Source: Paralvinella palmiformis (taxonomy: Eukaryota > Annelida > Polychaeta > Terebellida > Alvinellidae). Taken from it: 64,000 bases of DNA. The DNA lies in NCBI GenBank assembly GCA_025642065.1, contig JAODUP010000666.1, positions 62,001 through 126,000 of the forward strand, read 5' to 3'. Made by a program: the position numbers and the translations under genes. The notes under the pieces were generated by a model. The model did not search any database. It saw only the letters and a list, made by a program, of their open reading frames with translations, and was not told the origin of the DNA. Of this stretch, positions 10,501 to 23,251 are shown in pieces (positions within the stretch are counted from its first letter, which is position 1; each line of letters opens with the position of its first letter).

Positions 10501-13500
10501 ACATTTCCCTCATGCGTATGAGGAGAATTGCTCTGCTGTTTTCTCCTGAACTGTGTTATGTTCACGTGACAACTATGCACAGCTTCTGATATCTAGTTGA
10601 ACATTCTCATCCAACACTACGAAGAGCTATTGACAGCATCCATAAGGAGCTGAACAACGAAGACACTGAGGTCCTGTTGGAACAACAACGACATGTTAAG
10701 TCCCTGCAGTCAACTCGTTCAATCTTTGCAAAGGTGTCCATGATGAGTCAAAACCCATTGAATCACCATTCAGAGGTCTCGGATATTGCATTATATGGAT
10801 GTAAATAAATTATGATGATAAGGTATATATAATACATTAGAAACCTGTGTGTACTAGAGATGGGACAAAATCACTTCTGATGTCATACTCAGATTTTTAA
10901 TAAAAATGTCTTCAGGGCCTGTCTGATACCATTTGAAAGTGTTGTATTGCCTTGAAAGAGTTGCATAACAAAGCAGTCTTTATCAGATCAAATTTATTCA
11001 GCATTATAAACTGTTAAGACATTGTTCACAGTGGTATTAGCATGTTTCAGTCTGATATCAATGAGCCTACACTTAAAAAATTTATAAATTTAATGATCAA
11101 TCCAGATACTGGCTAATTACCAGGATTTTATAGCATATTCTAACAGCTTTGTGCATAATATCGAGAAGTATGTTAACAGTGTTTATTTATTAATGCAAGC
11201 AGTAATGAAATTTGCATATTTTACCAATATTATAATATTTATAAAAATTATCTACAACATGATATGTATTAGCAAAAAACTTTGTGTGTGTGTGTGAAAG
11301 AAAGTTACTCAAATAATAACAAATGCCATTTATAATGATCACACATAACCTTTTATTTAAGGCAAATACAAATGCTGAAATTAAATGAGATATATATATA
11401 TATATAAGTGTGTGTTTGTTTTAGGATACACATATAGTGTCACGATTGCAAATGTGGCAAGACATTAACACAGAAAGCAGTAATGATGAACAGATAGTTT
11501 AATCTTTTCATAACAGAAAACTTTAATAAACAACTGAAATTCTGCCATTTCACCTACTATATCATTTAGATTTACTAATATTATGCCACCATCTTAAAGA
11601 ACAAATATCAGCAGCGTTTCTAAGCAAACCTCCCTTACAGACGTCTTATACCAGTCATTCTGAACAAGTGGCTTGAGATTGCGGCCCACAACCGTAGTCT
11701 TACTGACTGCCGCCAGATGTTACACTAGTTGTGAATATTGTCTATTAGGTATTTTCATGATAATTTTCCACAAATCTAGTTTCTCCCCTTTCCTATGACA
11801 GAAAGTATTTCTGCCATATCAGCAGAAACTGGGTAATTACTGTGGTTTTTACCGTATAGGGGAGAAACTTGCCAACCCTGTGATGTAGCATATCTGATTA
11901 TATTATCAGTTACCTCCTTTCAATTCAGGATGAGGTCTATGTGGCTAAATTTGACAGTGATACCATGTTAAGTAGATAATTTAGTTCTCGGAATGTTAGA
12001 TCAATACTGTGCTGTGGAAATGTTGGATTAAACAAGAAATAGGTTCTTATCTTATATAAAAACTATAATATCATGACCTGGTAATAGGACATGACTTTAT
12101 GTGTCATTTATGTGTCATTTCAAAATGACAGTATCAGTTATTAATTAAACAGTGAACAGTTGATGAAACACTAATTATATATCAGGTAGATCACTTAATA
12201 ATAATAATAACATGTGACATTTATATAGCGCCCTATCCAGCTAAATAGCTGCTCAAAGGCACTTTACAGTATTATTATCCCTGACTCAGACCCGTTTCAA
12301 ATAAATACACACCAACTCCCAAGGGAGCATACAACACATGTGGCCATTATAGGCACAAAGCGTTACTCAGACTCATAATCATCACATCCTGTCAGAATCT
12401 CATTTCATGGCTCAGTGAACCAGTCACCACATGACAGTTTTGCAGCTCCGGAGCTTCGAACCCACAACACTTCAGTTATGAGTCCTACACTATAAGTAAC
12501 TGTGCCATCACTTTAGGTGTGTATGTCCAGAAAGTATTGTCACCCACAGGATAGAGATTTGTCCTGGACGCAACCAACAGCTCTCTATATTGATAATATA
12601 ATAAACCTCTAGTTTAATTGACAGTTTACAAATATACTGCTCATATGTCCCCTGTAGTGTATTAAACACATGTGGATCTATCTTTTAATATAACTGTAAC
12701 AGCCAAGATATCAATTTACCAAGACACCGATAACTTATTCTCATCTGTTGGTTGTCATGACCTCATTGATTATACTGAAGTCATGACAACAATCACGTGA
12801 TAATCAAAGCTAATTACCTTTTCCTAAAGGCCAGTTCTTTCATATCAAATGTAGAAATACATCTAATTATTGGTGTTCTTCTGTTTGAATTAATTATTAC
12901 AATCTCATGATCACAGTGTGGTGACTGGCAGGTGTACGTTACGCTGCTACAGTGAGCAGACAGTAACAAGATTGCCTGTTGCCCATTTATACTGTAGACG
13001 GTGGACTTTGAGTGACCTATAGATTGTTTCCAGTCTGTTTATTTCTTATCTCAGATCCTGTGCCAATTTGTGAAGAGCTGATAGATGCTAAGTGGACACA
13101 CCAAATGTTATTGGCAACTGTAAATTCGCAGCTAGATTTAATTCACAGTGTCCACTTTGGTATTTACTTTCACTGATAAATAATTATTATCTTCTAAATC
13201 ACCTATAGGGGTATTATATTGATTGTACAGCGCCTTTGAATGGCTCCTGCTAGTAAGGGCGCTTTATTAAATATACATTATTATTATTTATGTCATCAAA
13301 TTTATTTATTCTATATATTTGTCCATAATCAAATAATTCATTTTATGAATATATAGAGTTGATACGGTAACATGCATGCATTAATAACTAAATTTGTGTT
13401 GCCTCTACACCAACCCAGAGGAGGCGGGGCCAGGGTGTTGTCTCTCAGATCTTACCCATTTAGGAACAATTTGACAGGAGTGTTCATTATTATCTAACTT

Positions 13501-16402
13501 TGATATTAATGATGAATAAAATCAGGATTAAAAATGCAGTTAATGACAGAATTGAGATAAAGTTGTCACGAAACAACTAGTTATATAAATTATAGGCTAA
13601 GATTGAAGTTATTACCTGTAATAACACCAGCCCAAGGATGTTATTTTGTTCTGTTCATAGTTTATCAGTTTTCCTATGGTAACCTGGCATTATTTTCAGA
13701 ATAGCTTTCAAACTTCCATGTCTTTTTCCCTATTCAATTTAGTTTGGTGTCTCAACTTCTGAGTGTAGCATCGTTTCAGTGTGTCCACGTCTCCTTTATT
13801 TCAAAGAATATCCTTTATTTCATGATTCTGCTAGATCTATTTTATTTCTGCCTTTTTAGACAAATCTTTTTGGGGGAAAAATGTAGATTGCCTGAATTTT
13901 TATTGGCTTATTTCCTCACAATTGATTGTGTAATTGTATTCAAGTGACTTTTATACTTTGAAAGTAAAGCCCTACTGGTTTATAAATGTGTATTGTCTAT
14001 TCATCAAATATTTAGACTACTGAAGCGGGTGGACATTTCTCAAACTCTAATATACTTCCACCCCCCCCACCCCACCCCCGTCCCCCAGCTGTGTTCTGGC
14101 CACAAATAAAGCCTACAACTTGATCTTCTTTATTTTCATTTCAAGTCTGTGGACACACTTATTGACAAGATAATATGCTTCATTTAGTTTTATTCTATTG
14201 GCGAAATACCCATGAGCTCTAGCCAGTCTCCCATTTAACTCTCATGGCAATGGATACATTGACCTTATCCCAGAAACAAATATAATTAATGAACTAATTA
14301 CACATCACTATGAAGCATCAGCAAGGTTGCAGACTATAGACAGTTCATTATCCACCAGAAATTCTGTTTACTCAATTTTATTTTATATCTTACATATCTG
14401 TTTCAGTTTGATATATCATTTAGTAAAGTAAACACAGAACTAATGGACCTGTCACACTATAGCGTATGAGTTGCATATGCAAATTCATAAAATAATTTTA
14501 ATGCACACAAGAAGCCCTTGAAAATGCAGAATTGTGTATATACTTACAATATTTAACATGTGAGTAACGTATGACCAGCAAATGTCAGGAAATGTTAGCC
14601 TATGGTTCCTGTATAAACCATACGTCAGAGTATGCACAAAAGGTTTAAACATGCTTAAAAACAATTTTCTACCTCACTGTATGCCACCGTGCTTCAAATG
14701 TATACAACATATGCCTAACTTACCCCTAGCATATGTCAGCATATACCAGTGTATGAGTGATATTTTTCATACACTTACATATGCTAGTATGATAAGCTAC
14801 AGTGTCCTCATGTGTGTGTTTTCTAATAAATGTAGATCCTCATGAGAGCATGTTTTTCATGTTTTCACATGACCAACATTTGACTGAACCATGATATGAA
14901 GACAAGTTTATGTAACTCCTGCATGCTATAATAGACAAGTACTAACAAAAAAATTAAATAAATTATGTTTTGTATCAAATACCGATGGGAAAAGTGTTTT
15001 TGTATTCTTCATTAGTAGAGTAGTAACAAATAACAATAATATTTCAGATTTAATGCAATTTGTACAGTGATTCTCTAATAAGGTGTATCTAAGACTCAAC
15101 AAGAAATTTCAACTGCCCTATTTTATTAACTGACAAAAGCAACCATGATCAGATGAATATTTAGGATAAATTAAAACTGTTCAAGAGAAGACGCTGATCT
15201 ATACCAGCAACATGTTACACTAAAGTGGGCTCTGTGCTGTTGAATATTGCACAATCACCATTTGACTGGAGCTGATAGACAAGTACCTGGAATAGTATTT
15301 GAATGAATAACCCGAATTTTGGAAAGGACTCAATAGATTTATAAGTTGTTAGTAAACTAAAGCCTTGAAATGAATATGATATCAAACTGGCACTGAAGGT
15401 TTTGGGGAATTAGGGTGATGTATAATCATATTTTTGAGTATTTATCATTATGCAGAGGCAAAGGTATTTATAACTTAAATTTTTGCTAATGTTGAACATT
15501 TCCTAATGAATATACATACCATTTATAATTTTTTCAGAAAATTTTAGTTTTGTGTATAGTATATTTTTTTCAATGTATTTAAATACATTTTTTCTCTGTT
15601 TTCAATGTATTGCTATACTTATTTCATTTTGTTGTTACTAGATGGTTGTAACAGTCCAAACCTTTTTATACAAATTATTTCTAGTCTGATAATATTAATT
15701 TTCAAATACAGTAAAACAGAAACCTTGTTTGAATATCAGATATATTTCATTAGCTTGAACTTATTCATAATTACCTTTCCATATGTTAAATAGGATTAAC
15801 ATGTTGTCAGTTTATGCTTTCAGTTTGGTAATAGAAGCCCTGAAGGATGTTGATCCAGAGAGAAAGTGTTTCAGGATGATTGGTGGTGTTTTAGTGGAAC
15901 GAACTGTCAAGGAAGTGTTACCTGCATTGATTAACAATCATCAACAGGTGAGAATATGAATACTTGATAATATGCTCTGTTTGATGAACACTAGATTCGT
16001 GTGTGTGTCAAGTTCTTGAACGCTTTGAACAGTTAAGAACATTTCTTGAAACACTCATATAAATTAGGTTATTGTTATAATAGTTTTAAATCAATTCTGT
16101 TCTGTAGTGTTTATTTAAGTGTGTTTGACACTTCATTTTTCAATTTGAAATACCTTGTGAATCATACTTTTATCATTTTCCTGGTGACAGGTATTATTAC
16201 TGTGATCTTTGTTGTCATATTTCAGATAAGCAAGATTGTAGAATCCCTTACCAAACAGCTGGAAAGTAAGGGCACAGAATTAAATGAATACAGAGAAAAA
16301 CACAACATCCGCATACGTGGTGAAGAGGAGAGTAAGGAATCAAGTTCACAAGACAAATCTAACAAGTCATCAGGTGTATTAGTAGCTAAAGGCTCACCTT
16401 AG
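7534..16402 (+). CDS. PFDN2: Prefoldin subunit 2
   Basis: A beta-type subunit of the hexameric prefoldin chaperone, which hands nascent actin and tubulin to the cytosolic chaperonin. Coding exons are 7534-7688, 15824-15947 and 16226-16402, with GT-AG borders (GA|GTAAGT, TTTCAG|T, CAG|GTGAGA, TTTCAG|ATA) and matching phases. They give 151 residues, close to the usual length of about 150. Residues 1-52 form the first helix of the coiled coil (QEQIVGGFQELRNQQRAIAS). Residues 52-93 hold the beta-hairpin signature CFRMIGGVLVERTVKEVLPA. The rest is the second helix (KQLESKGTELNEYREKHNIR) and a polar tail ending GVLVAKGSP. The start ATG is the only one in frame after the ETS-containing upstream region. 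Intron 1 is 8.1 kb and full of repeats. No lesions seen. Confidence 0.95.
8800..9180. repeat. Diverged direct repeat in PFDN2 intron 1
   Basis: CGGCCAATATGTACATTAAT near 8837 and CTGGCCAATATGTACATAAC near 9058 head two diverged copies of a segment that includes the preceding TTTTTCyAAAAC. The rest of 7689-10590 is non-coding intron with no recognised gene. Confidence 0.4.
10595..10814 (+). other. Unidentified exon-like open frame in PFDN2 intron 1
   Basis: The frame runs from about 10595 to a TAA near 10814. It reads as plausible protein: RRAIDSIHKELNNEDTEVLL, then EQQRHVKSLQSTRSIFAKV, ending DIALYGCK. A weak acceptor (ATCTAG) sits at its 5' edge. It is not part of PFDN2: exon 1 joins in phase to 15824 and the prefoldin fold is complete without it. 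I do not recognise the family. It may be a mobile-element fragment, a pseudo-exon or the last exon of a nested gene. Confidence 0.35.
12197..12515 (-). mobile_element. tRNA-derived SINE, family C
   Basis: On the minus strand the order is tRNA-like head (box B-like GTGGGTTCGAAGC), body with CGCTTTGTGCCTATAATGG, then GCGCTATATAAATGTCACAT and an ATT-repeat tail. It matches the plus-strand copy at 1944-2275. Confidence 0.7.
13205..13295 (+). mobile_element. Fragment of an ATT-tailed SINE or LINE end
   Basis: TAAGGGCGCTTTATTAAATA followed by ATT repeats. The same string recurs at 33463-33500 on the plus strand, and the general plan matches the ends of family C. Only the tail is present. Confidence 0.5.
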
Positions 16403-17125
16403 TCTTGCGCATGCACACACACACACATATGCAGTCATTTACATAAAATCATCATCTGTTAATACGGATCTTTAGCTTCAGTCCATGTTTTTACTGTTGT
16501 AAGATTCTATAAACATTCTTTGTAACTTATTTTTATACCTTTCTTCAATGGTTTTTGTTTGATATCCGGTGTGTCAAGTGATTTGTCAGTTTCTTAAACC
16601 AGTCCATGTTCTTAGTAATTCATTCAGTTTAATCTACATTATTTGTTATTTATAATGTATCACACACATGTTTTATATCTAAGCAGATTATTAAATTACA
16701 ATAGAAATTTTGTATAATTTGCCTTCATGATCTCTCTCCTTTGGTTAATTATGAAAGTCAGTAATCAATATGCACGTCTCTGATGATGAAAATATGATGG
16801 CATGCTTAGCTGTGATTGATAATATTAAATTAGATTATTATTATTCCTATATATTAGTTGTTATTTAATGGTATAACTATCTAATTGATGGTGACATGAT
16901 TCATTTGTTAAAGTGAAAACTATTGACTTTTCCTGTGTTAAATGTGCTACTTGGAATAGTTTTACCAATGCACTGATACAATGAATGTGAAGTGGATTGA
17001 TCTGCTGAAATAGCAGTGTAACAGTTAATGTTAAATATAATAAATTTTGCTTTATTTTGTTCTCACACCTTGTGTCAGCATTCAGAAGACAGCTGACAGA
17101 AACCACAAAGAATAAATAGATAAAA
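16403..17125 (+). other. Probable PFDN2 3' UTR
   Basis: Non-coding, AT-rich sequence after the PFDN2 stop. Candidate polyadenylation signals include AATAAA near 17112. No other gene is visible before 17755. Confidence 0.35.
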
Positions 17126-17754
17126 TTTGACTCTACGTTTTTATTATTATCCTCAGTCTAGCACATGTTAAACAATTTGCTGAAATTCTATAACTAAAGT
17201 TCTGGCAATATGTCTCCGCGATTGTGGTGAGCTCAAATATCAGCATCTAGGGGTGTTCACGTGGTCCAGTTGGCAGCACCCTGCAATCTAGTATGCAGTG
17301 ACTGCACACTGCAGGCCTTCAGTACCTTTGATTGAATCCTAGTATTTCTTTTTATTTCTGAAATGGTTCCAACCTCTACTAAAAGTCTTCAGCCTGGTTA
17401 TCTTGGTTCATTAGTCAGTAACCCTAGTGAGATGAGGACCAAGGATAAACAGTTACTGACTGCTTCTGTATCTTCAGTCTCAGTTCACTATAAATAAGTC
17501 TCCCAGACAGAAGACGTGGAGCACACTGTTAGAATTAAGTAGGTATATAAATGATTTAAGGGAATAAATATCTTTTAATTCCCTTATAGGTGTGTACTAG
17601 ATGGCTGGTGATGTTTTAAGTGTGGACAATTGATGGATTGGATTCAATTAATGGAATGGTAACAATGACAAAAGTAATAATAATGCATATTGAGATACTT
17701 GACTTTTAAAAATTAATAAAGGGTGAATATTTTGATATGATTCATGAATAAAAG

Positions 17755-17946
17755 GGCCGCCTCTGTGGTCTAGAGGTAGCGTGTTGGACCACAGATCACT
17801 ACCACATGAGTTCGAATATCGATTGGTCTGGGCATATCTGAAGGTTGTTTCATTCTTGACATCGCTTCATTACCTTTGGAGGTCACTTGGCCCATTTAGC
17901 CTACAATGTGCACAAAAGTGCCCGTAAAACACCAATCATCATCATG
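17755..17946 (+). mobile_element. tRNA-derived SINE, family A
   Basis: Head GTGGTCTAGAGGTAGCGTGT (box A), GAGTTCGAATATCG (box B), body TTTGGAGGTCACTTGGCCCA and tail GCCCGTAAAACACC followed by an ATC repeat. It sits between PFDN2 and the BTG gene. Confidence 0.75.
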
Positions 17947-18505
17947 AATGAAAGGCTGTGAAAAATAAGTTGTGAATCAAACATGGCTTATTCTTAATGG
18001 TGCGTAAGAAGTGAGCAATACCAAAATTGAGGCTCCTTATATAAAGGGTCTTTGTGCAATTAATCAGTGAACAAGTGGATTCCAATAATCCAAGCAGATT
18101 AGTGAATTATCAGCTTAGCAATTACCTGTCTTCATTTGCTGACATATTAACCGTCAAATGATCCAAGCAGATTAATCAATTAGCAATTATCTGTTCATTT
18201 GTTCACATATTAATTGTCAATTGATCTTCTTGGTCTCAATAGTAGAGTTTAATGGTGAATTGTAGTCATCATCCTCAATATTAATTAAAATTATTTCCAA
18301 TTTGTTGTACAAAATTAATCAATTTTAGTTTCTTCCATTTGTCTCCAAAGATTATTTGTGCAAAATAACAGATATGAGGACTATATTCCAGTCTTATTTG
18401 AAATATAGCATATATGTATGAATAGCAAGAAAAGTATATTATTATATATAATATTTGTTAAATTTAAATTGGCAAATCCAAATTTGGATGATGATTTTGT
18501 ACCAT

Positions 18506-18612
18506 TTTTTTAGTTTCTTCTATTTCTTCCCAAAATGGAAGGGAAGAAAGTATTTCTTCCGTAGCGGAAGAAACCCGGTTTCCATGGAAGAAACATGCCA
18601 ACCCTGACCATT
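18506..18612. repeat. Foldback-like repeat fragment shared with 11770-11880
   Basis: GGAAGAAACATGCCAACCCT here resembles GGGGAGAAACTTGCCAACCC near 11863. Both are preceded by a partly self-complementary stretch (AGAAAGTATTTCT plus its complement). The mobile-element class is unknown. Confidence 0.35.
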
Positions 18613-18754
18613 TCAACACGTGCAATGCCTTGATTTCCAATGTTGACAGCAATTTTTTAAAAGACGGTACAGGCAATTGATGTAGATACCGTGTATGCCC
18701 AATAAGACATAGCAAATGACCATGATAACATTTTAAACAAAAATATGTCCTCTT

Positions 18755-19020
18755 GATTTCTCGGCTCACAACATCGTGGGTGGCTGACTACCCAAAATAG
18801 CGCTACTGTCCACTGAATTGCTAAAAATAAGGGGGGAATCTAAAGACCCACCGAGGACGTAAAACACTGGCAGTGACCACCCTCCAGGTATTTCGGCTCC
18901 ATCTTTCCGTACTGCTCCCCTGTGAGTGGTGGGGGAGGATGTTTCTCAACCACTCCAACATAGAGGCTGTGCTGATTAAGCGACAGCCTAGGGATTCTCC
19001 CCGAACAACAAAACAAACAA
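18755..19020 (+). mobile_element. SINE family B, body and tail (head missing)
   Basis: Body TTCTCGGCTCACAACATCGT is followed by AGGACGTAAAACACTGGCAG, TCCATCTTTCCGTACTGCTC and the tail ending GATTCTCCCCGAACAACAAA. It aligns by eye to 53410-53690, where the tRNA-like head is also present. Confidence 0.75.
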
Positions 19021-19589
19021 CGACATCATCGTTCGGTGGAAAATGAAACAACTTTGGTCTTGCGGCCGGTCTCAATTGATAAACGCCTGTCACCCAGAGC
19101 GGGCAAGTCCAGTGCTAGGCCGGAGCCTGACCCTTACACACTATACAGTAAAGTATTGTGGGCTCGTAACAAATACCTTAATACGCCTTGAGTTGTTAAT
19201 AAATTAGCATTATACTAGATCCAATATTTGCTTAAATGACTAAAATTTAATCATAAATGGTTAAAATGCTAAAATTGTTCCATTATATCGCTATTTCAGA
19301 GTATTTGAAAATGATGCCTAGACCACATAAAACAAAGTCAGAGACCAACTTAAGCATATATTAAACTTGAAACAAGTGGGGACACCTTCCCATACAAACA
19401 ACAATTTTAATCAATATATGTGTCCAACACAGATACTCTAAACTAGAAATAATTTTAAGACTTTATTATAAATCATCTCTGAACGTCATATCCTGTTATA
19501 CATAGCAACATTGGGGTATTTTAAATGACCTATTTAGCTATCACTTCATTGGATGGCACAGACATCTTGTAATCTCATTGGCCTAAATT

Positions 19590-20062
19590 GTGTGACGTCG
19601 GCGCATCTTTCGGACCGGATGACCCCATCGAATGAGTCAGTTCGTAGAAGGAAGAAAATTGTGTTTTGTTGTTGACAAAACGAGCAAAATCCTACATTTC
19701 AACAATCTTGAGCATGAACTGGTATGTATAGACCAAAGAAGGAGCGATTCTTCTCTGTAATAACAGAAATTCGAAGTTTGGTGTTTAGATGTTCCAGATC
19801 TTTCGAGTAGATTCAACGCAGAACGACGCAATTGCGAAATCACAACAAAGAAGTGTAATCGATATTCATATTGGAGCAAGTAGAATGGGCCTTTGTGAAT
19901 TGTACGAAAATTACTAACTAGTATTGATTATATATAAGTAACATCTGGTTTAAGCCGTAGATAGATACCGTACGATAAATGTCGTGTTTTGGTTTGAAGT
20001 TGCAGAAATCAATTTCAAATATCGCAAGTGACAAAGGTGGCAGACTGGGTAGAATCTAGAGG
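19590..20062 (+). promoter_or_regulatory. Probable BTG promoter and non-coding first exon
   Basis: GTGACGTCGGCGC at about 19599 (CRE-like) and TGAGTCAG at about 19634 (AP-1 consensus) lie in a small GC-richer patch. Downstream, TCTAGAG|GTAAGAC near 20062 is a good splice donor. It pairs with the acceptor ahead of the BTG coding exon at 21965. No long frame lies between, so exon 1 is inferred to be untranslated. Confidence 0.35.
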
Positions 20063-20857
20063 TAAGACTAAGAGTGGGTCTATCTTGCATCAACAGTGGG
20101 TTTTTCACCGGTCTCCGTATATCTTATTACAAATGTGTTGTCGGTATTTACCTTTTGGTAGAATTCGGATGATTGAGATTGTGCCCGACTTCTAAAATAC
20201 ATTTTGGGTTATATGTAGTCAGTAGAGCTGAGTAGTGTACCGACTAGGGATCTACTGGACTGGAGTGATAATCTGGTTCATGAATGAACTGCGTTTATAA
20301 ATAATAATAAATGTACGTTTTTTGACAAGTCGGGTGAGATCAAATCATGTTTGGTGTATTTATAAGCACAGCAGATGACGTTTGACAAGGTGGTATGACC
20401 TGCTTTCTTACACTGTGCATTTATTTCTGGATCTACTTGCTAATTCATTAGCCTCTGAGCTATAATATATATATTTGTGTGTGTGTGTGTGTTTAATTTT
20501 AGGGCGTTTTAATTCTTTTCTGTGCTGGATCAGTGGCATACAAACAAGTGTGCTTCCTACCATTTGGTTTTGACATTTTCTAAAACTGACATCATATCTT
20601 AAAAATTCTTATTTGCACATAGACATAAACAAAATGCTCCAATCAGTAGTGGGGTTGAAGTTTTTTTACCTTTAAAAATCCTATGGAAATGTTATAAGAC
20701 TATAATTAAATAACACTGGACCAGTCATATCTAGTGTACATCATTAATCACATTCAGCCTTGATAAGGAATTTAATAAAGCCTAATAGTAGGAAGACAGA
20801 GATTTTCAATGTCATCAAACTTTTCACTGATCAGAAACCACCCTATCCGTAGGTGGG

Positions 20858-21035
20858 GCACCTCCATGGTCTAGCGGTAGCGTGTTGGACCACAGATCAC
20901 TACCAACCATGTTCGAATCTCGACATGAGCATATCTGAAGGTTGTTTCATCTTTGACTTTGCTTCATTATCTTTGGAGGTCGCTTGGCCCATTTAGCCCA
21001 CCATGTGCACAAAAGTGACCATAAAACATTTGTGA
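20858..21035 (+). mobile_element. tRNA-derived SINE, family A, in the BTG 5' intron
   Basis: Head ATGGTCTAGCGGTAGCGTGT (box A), ATGTTCGAATCTCG (box B), body with GGAGGTCGCTTGGCCCATTT and tail TGTGCACAAAAGTGACCATA. The ATC repeat at the end is largely lost. Confidence 0.75.
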
Positions 21036-22079
21036 TGCTTTTATGCACTTGGATATGAAGTCACAAAAGTAATGATTTTGGGAAATGAGATTACAATAGG
21101 TGTCAACAATATTGGTGTGGACTGTGAGGTATGTGGAATAAGTGGTACATCTTCTGATGAGAGGCTTAGAAATTAGGTTCATAAAGTAATTGTCATATAT
21201 TTAATAAGTGTCACCTAAGTTGTATGATAGAGGTACCATGGGTTAACTCTGATTTGATGTGATGAGTAAGATTCGTTATTGTTAAAAAAATCTCTAGTTT
21301 ATTATACAATCTGTACTATTATTAAAACTATGTTGCAATTAACAAGTATTATTAACTCTCTTACACTTGATCTGATTTTTACAAGTAAAATTACAATAAT
21401 GCTAAGGGGTGTCATGAATGTTATTTCTAGCTTCCTACGTGAGGAAGATAAGTTAGATTTTGAGTCTGCACAATTCCTCACAGTAATCAGTGGTACATCA
21501 ACAGATGCAGCTGTCATAGAACAGGAAACTGTACTTCTGTGATTCATCAGAGATGAACTGTTGTATACTCAATAAAACCACAAACACATCATTATTATCT
21601 TTATTACACATATTTACAATCTTCTCAGTCGATTCCAGTGCAATTTTAATATTTAATGTTGGGCTAGTGGATTCAACTTTTACTAGCCCAGGGGCTAGTC
21701 AACTGTAGATATGTTTTTCTGGCCCTGAAAGGGACACTTGCTATAAAAATGGTGGTTTATAAAATTACTTGACATTAAGTAAAATCTATCCTGTAATTAA
21801 ATTTACTAACAGGAAGATAAAAATTATTTAATGGTTTGGTGATGGATTTAATAGGAAAACGTATGGTAACTGTGGAAACATATTTCTGTAATTTATATTA
21901 AAAAATTACACAGATTATTTATATTCTTGTAATAAATATTAAATCAATATTTTCTTTTTTTCCAGGCTCTCACAGTAAATATTGCAAGAGTGGATTATCC
22001 AAAGAAATTGCAAAAGGAAGTGTGGAAGTATTGTTACATTTGCCTTCACTGTATTTCATAATTTCACTGCATAGTGACA

Positions 22080-23251
22080 ATGAAGGATGAGATTGCCGCA
22101 GCTGTGGTATTTTTGACACAGCTGGTTAAAAAGAATCCACACCTCACAGAAGCTCAGGTTGATCAGTTCCAGAACAATTTGGCAGCTGTTCTTTTGGACA
22201 GGTTCAAGAACCACTGGTACCTGACAGCTCCAACGAAGGGCCAGGGATACAGGTGTATACGGATTAATGACACAGAGCCAGTAGATCCTGTGTTGGAGAC
22301 AGCAGCAAAGAACAGCGGGATGAATTATATTGATCTTAGCCTCCCCAATGAGCTCACATTATGGGTTGATCCATCTGAAGTGTCATGCAGGTGTGCATAA
22401 ATTGTATTATTATTCACATAGAATTTAGCAGATGTTTTGTTTTTATACTGATTAAATGCACACTGGTTACTAGCAATATATTTCTAATTCTGTTCAGTCT
22501 CTATTTGTTTTGACATTGTAATAACAGTTTTCCAATGAACACATTAGTTCATAAAGTAATAGTATTTAATTTATTTATCATTATGATAAAGTTCAGGCAT
22601 GCAGTGCGCTAGCGTAGCAAAGATGTTATTATTTCTAAACTATTAACTTTTTAAGACTAATTTTTGTGTGTTATACATGCCTGCATCATTATTATAGTTT
22701 TAAAATAATGCAGCTTTATTATTGTTGGTGCAATTTACTAATGTTCTGAATTGATTTTTTTTCGTAGACTTGGTGAGAATCATGGCTGCTATACAGTGGT
22801 GGCCCAGTTTCGTGATGGCAGCAGTGAAAACATCGCACGCAGCCCTGACATAGATCGGTTGTTGGCAAAGCATGTTGAGAAGAAGCAAGCCGATCACGCC
22901 AAGTTTGTGTTGGCCACAACAACGAGAAGTAATCAAAAGGATCCTGCTTTACGCGCATCTCCTCCATCTTATAACTATACAGTCCCACAGAGCTACTCCT
23001 CACCGATGCTAGGCTGGGAGGCACCCGTCTATCAGGGAAATGAGGGTTACTATGGAAACAGTGGTTGGGAGAACTGGGGTAGCGCCAGCAACCACCAGCC
23101 AGCTTCACCTAACAAGAACTCAGTGAAGCCCAGGAGTCCACATATGAGGCCACATAATCGGAGTCTGGCTCCAAACCGACTGTCCAATTTCTCAAGCCAT
23201 CCAAGCGAAAAGTTTCGCTGGGGGAAGTCAGGAAACATTGCTAAGGCTTAG
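22080..23251 (+). CDS. BTG/Tob family antiproliferative protein (BTG3/BTG4-like)
   Basis: BTG proteins bind the CAF1 deadenylase of the CCR4-NOT complex and slow proliferation by promoting mRNA decay. Coding exons are 22080-22390 and 22768-23251 (AG|GTGTGC, CGTAG|A, phase 2), giving 264 residues. The start MKDEIAAAVVFLTQLVKK resembles the BTG3/4 start more than BTG1/2. Box A contains FKNHWY and GYRCIRIN (about residues 45-65). Box B is LPNELTLWVDPSEVSCRLGE (about 89-108). After residue 150 the chain is low-complexity, rich in Ser, Pro, Asn, Tyr and Gly, and unrelated to vertebrate tails. An acceptor (TTTTTTTCCAG) at 21964 puts the exon start at 21965, leaving 115 bases of 5' UTR. The ATG at 22080 gives the family-typical N-terminus. 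Intact. Confidence 0.93.
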
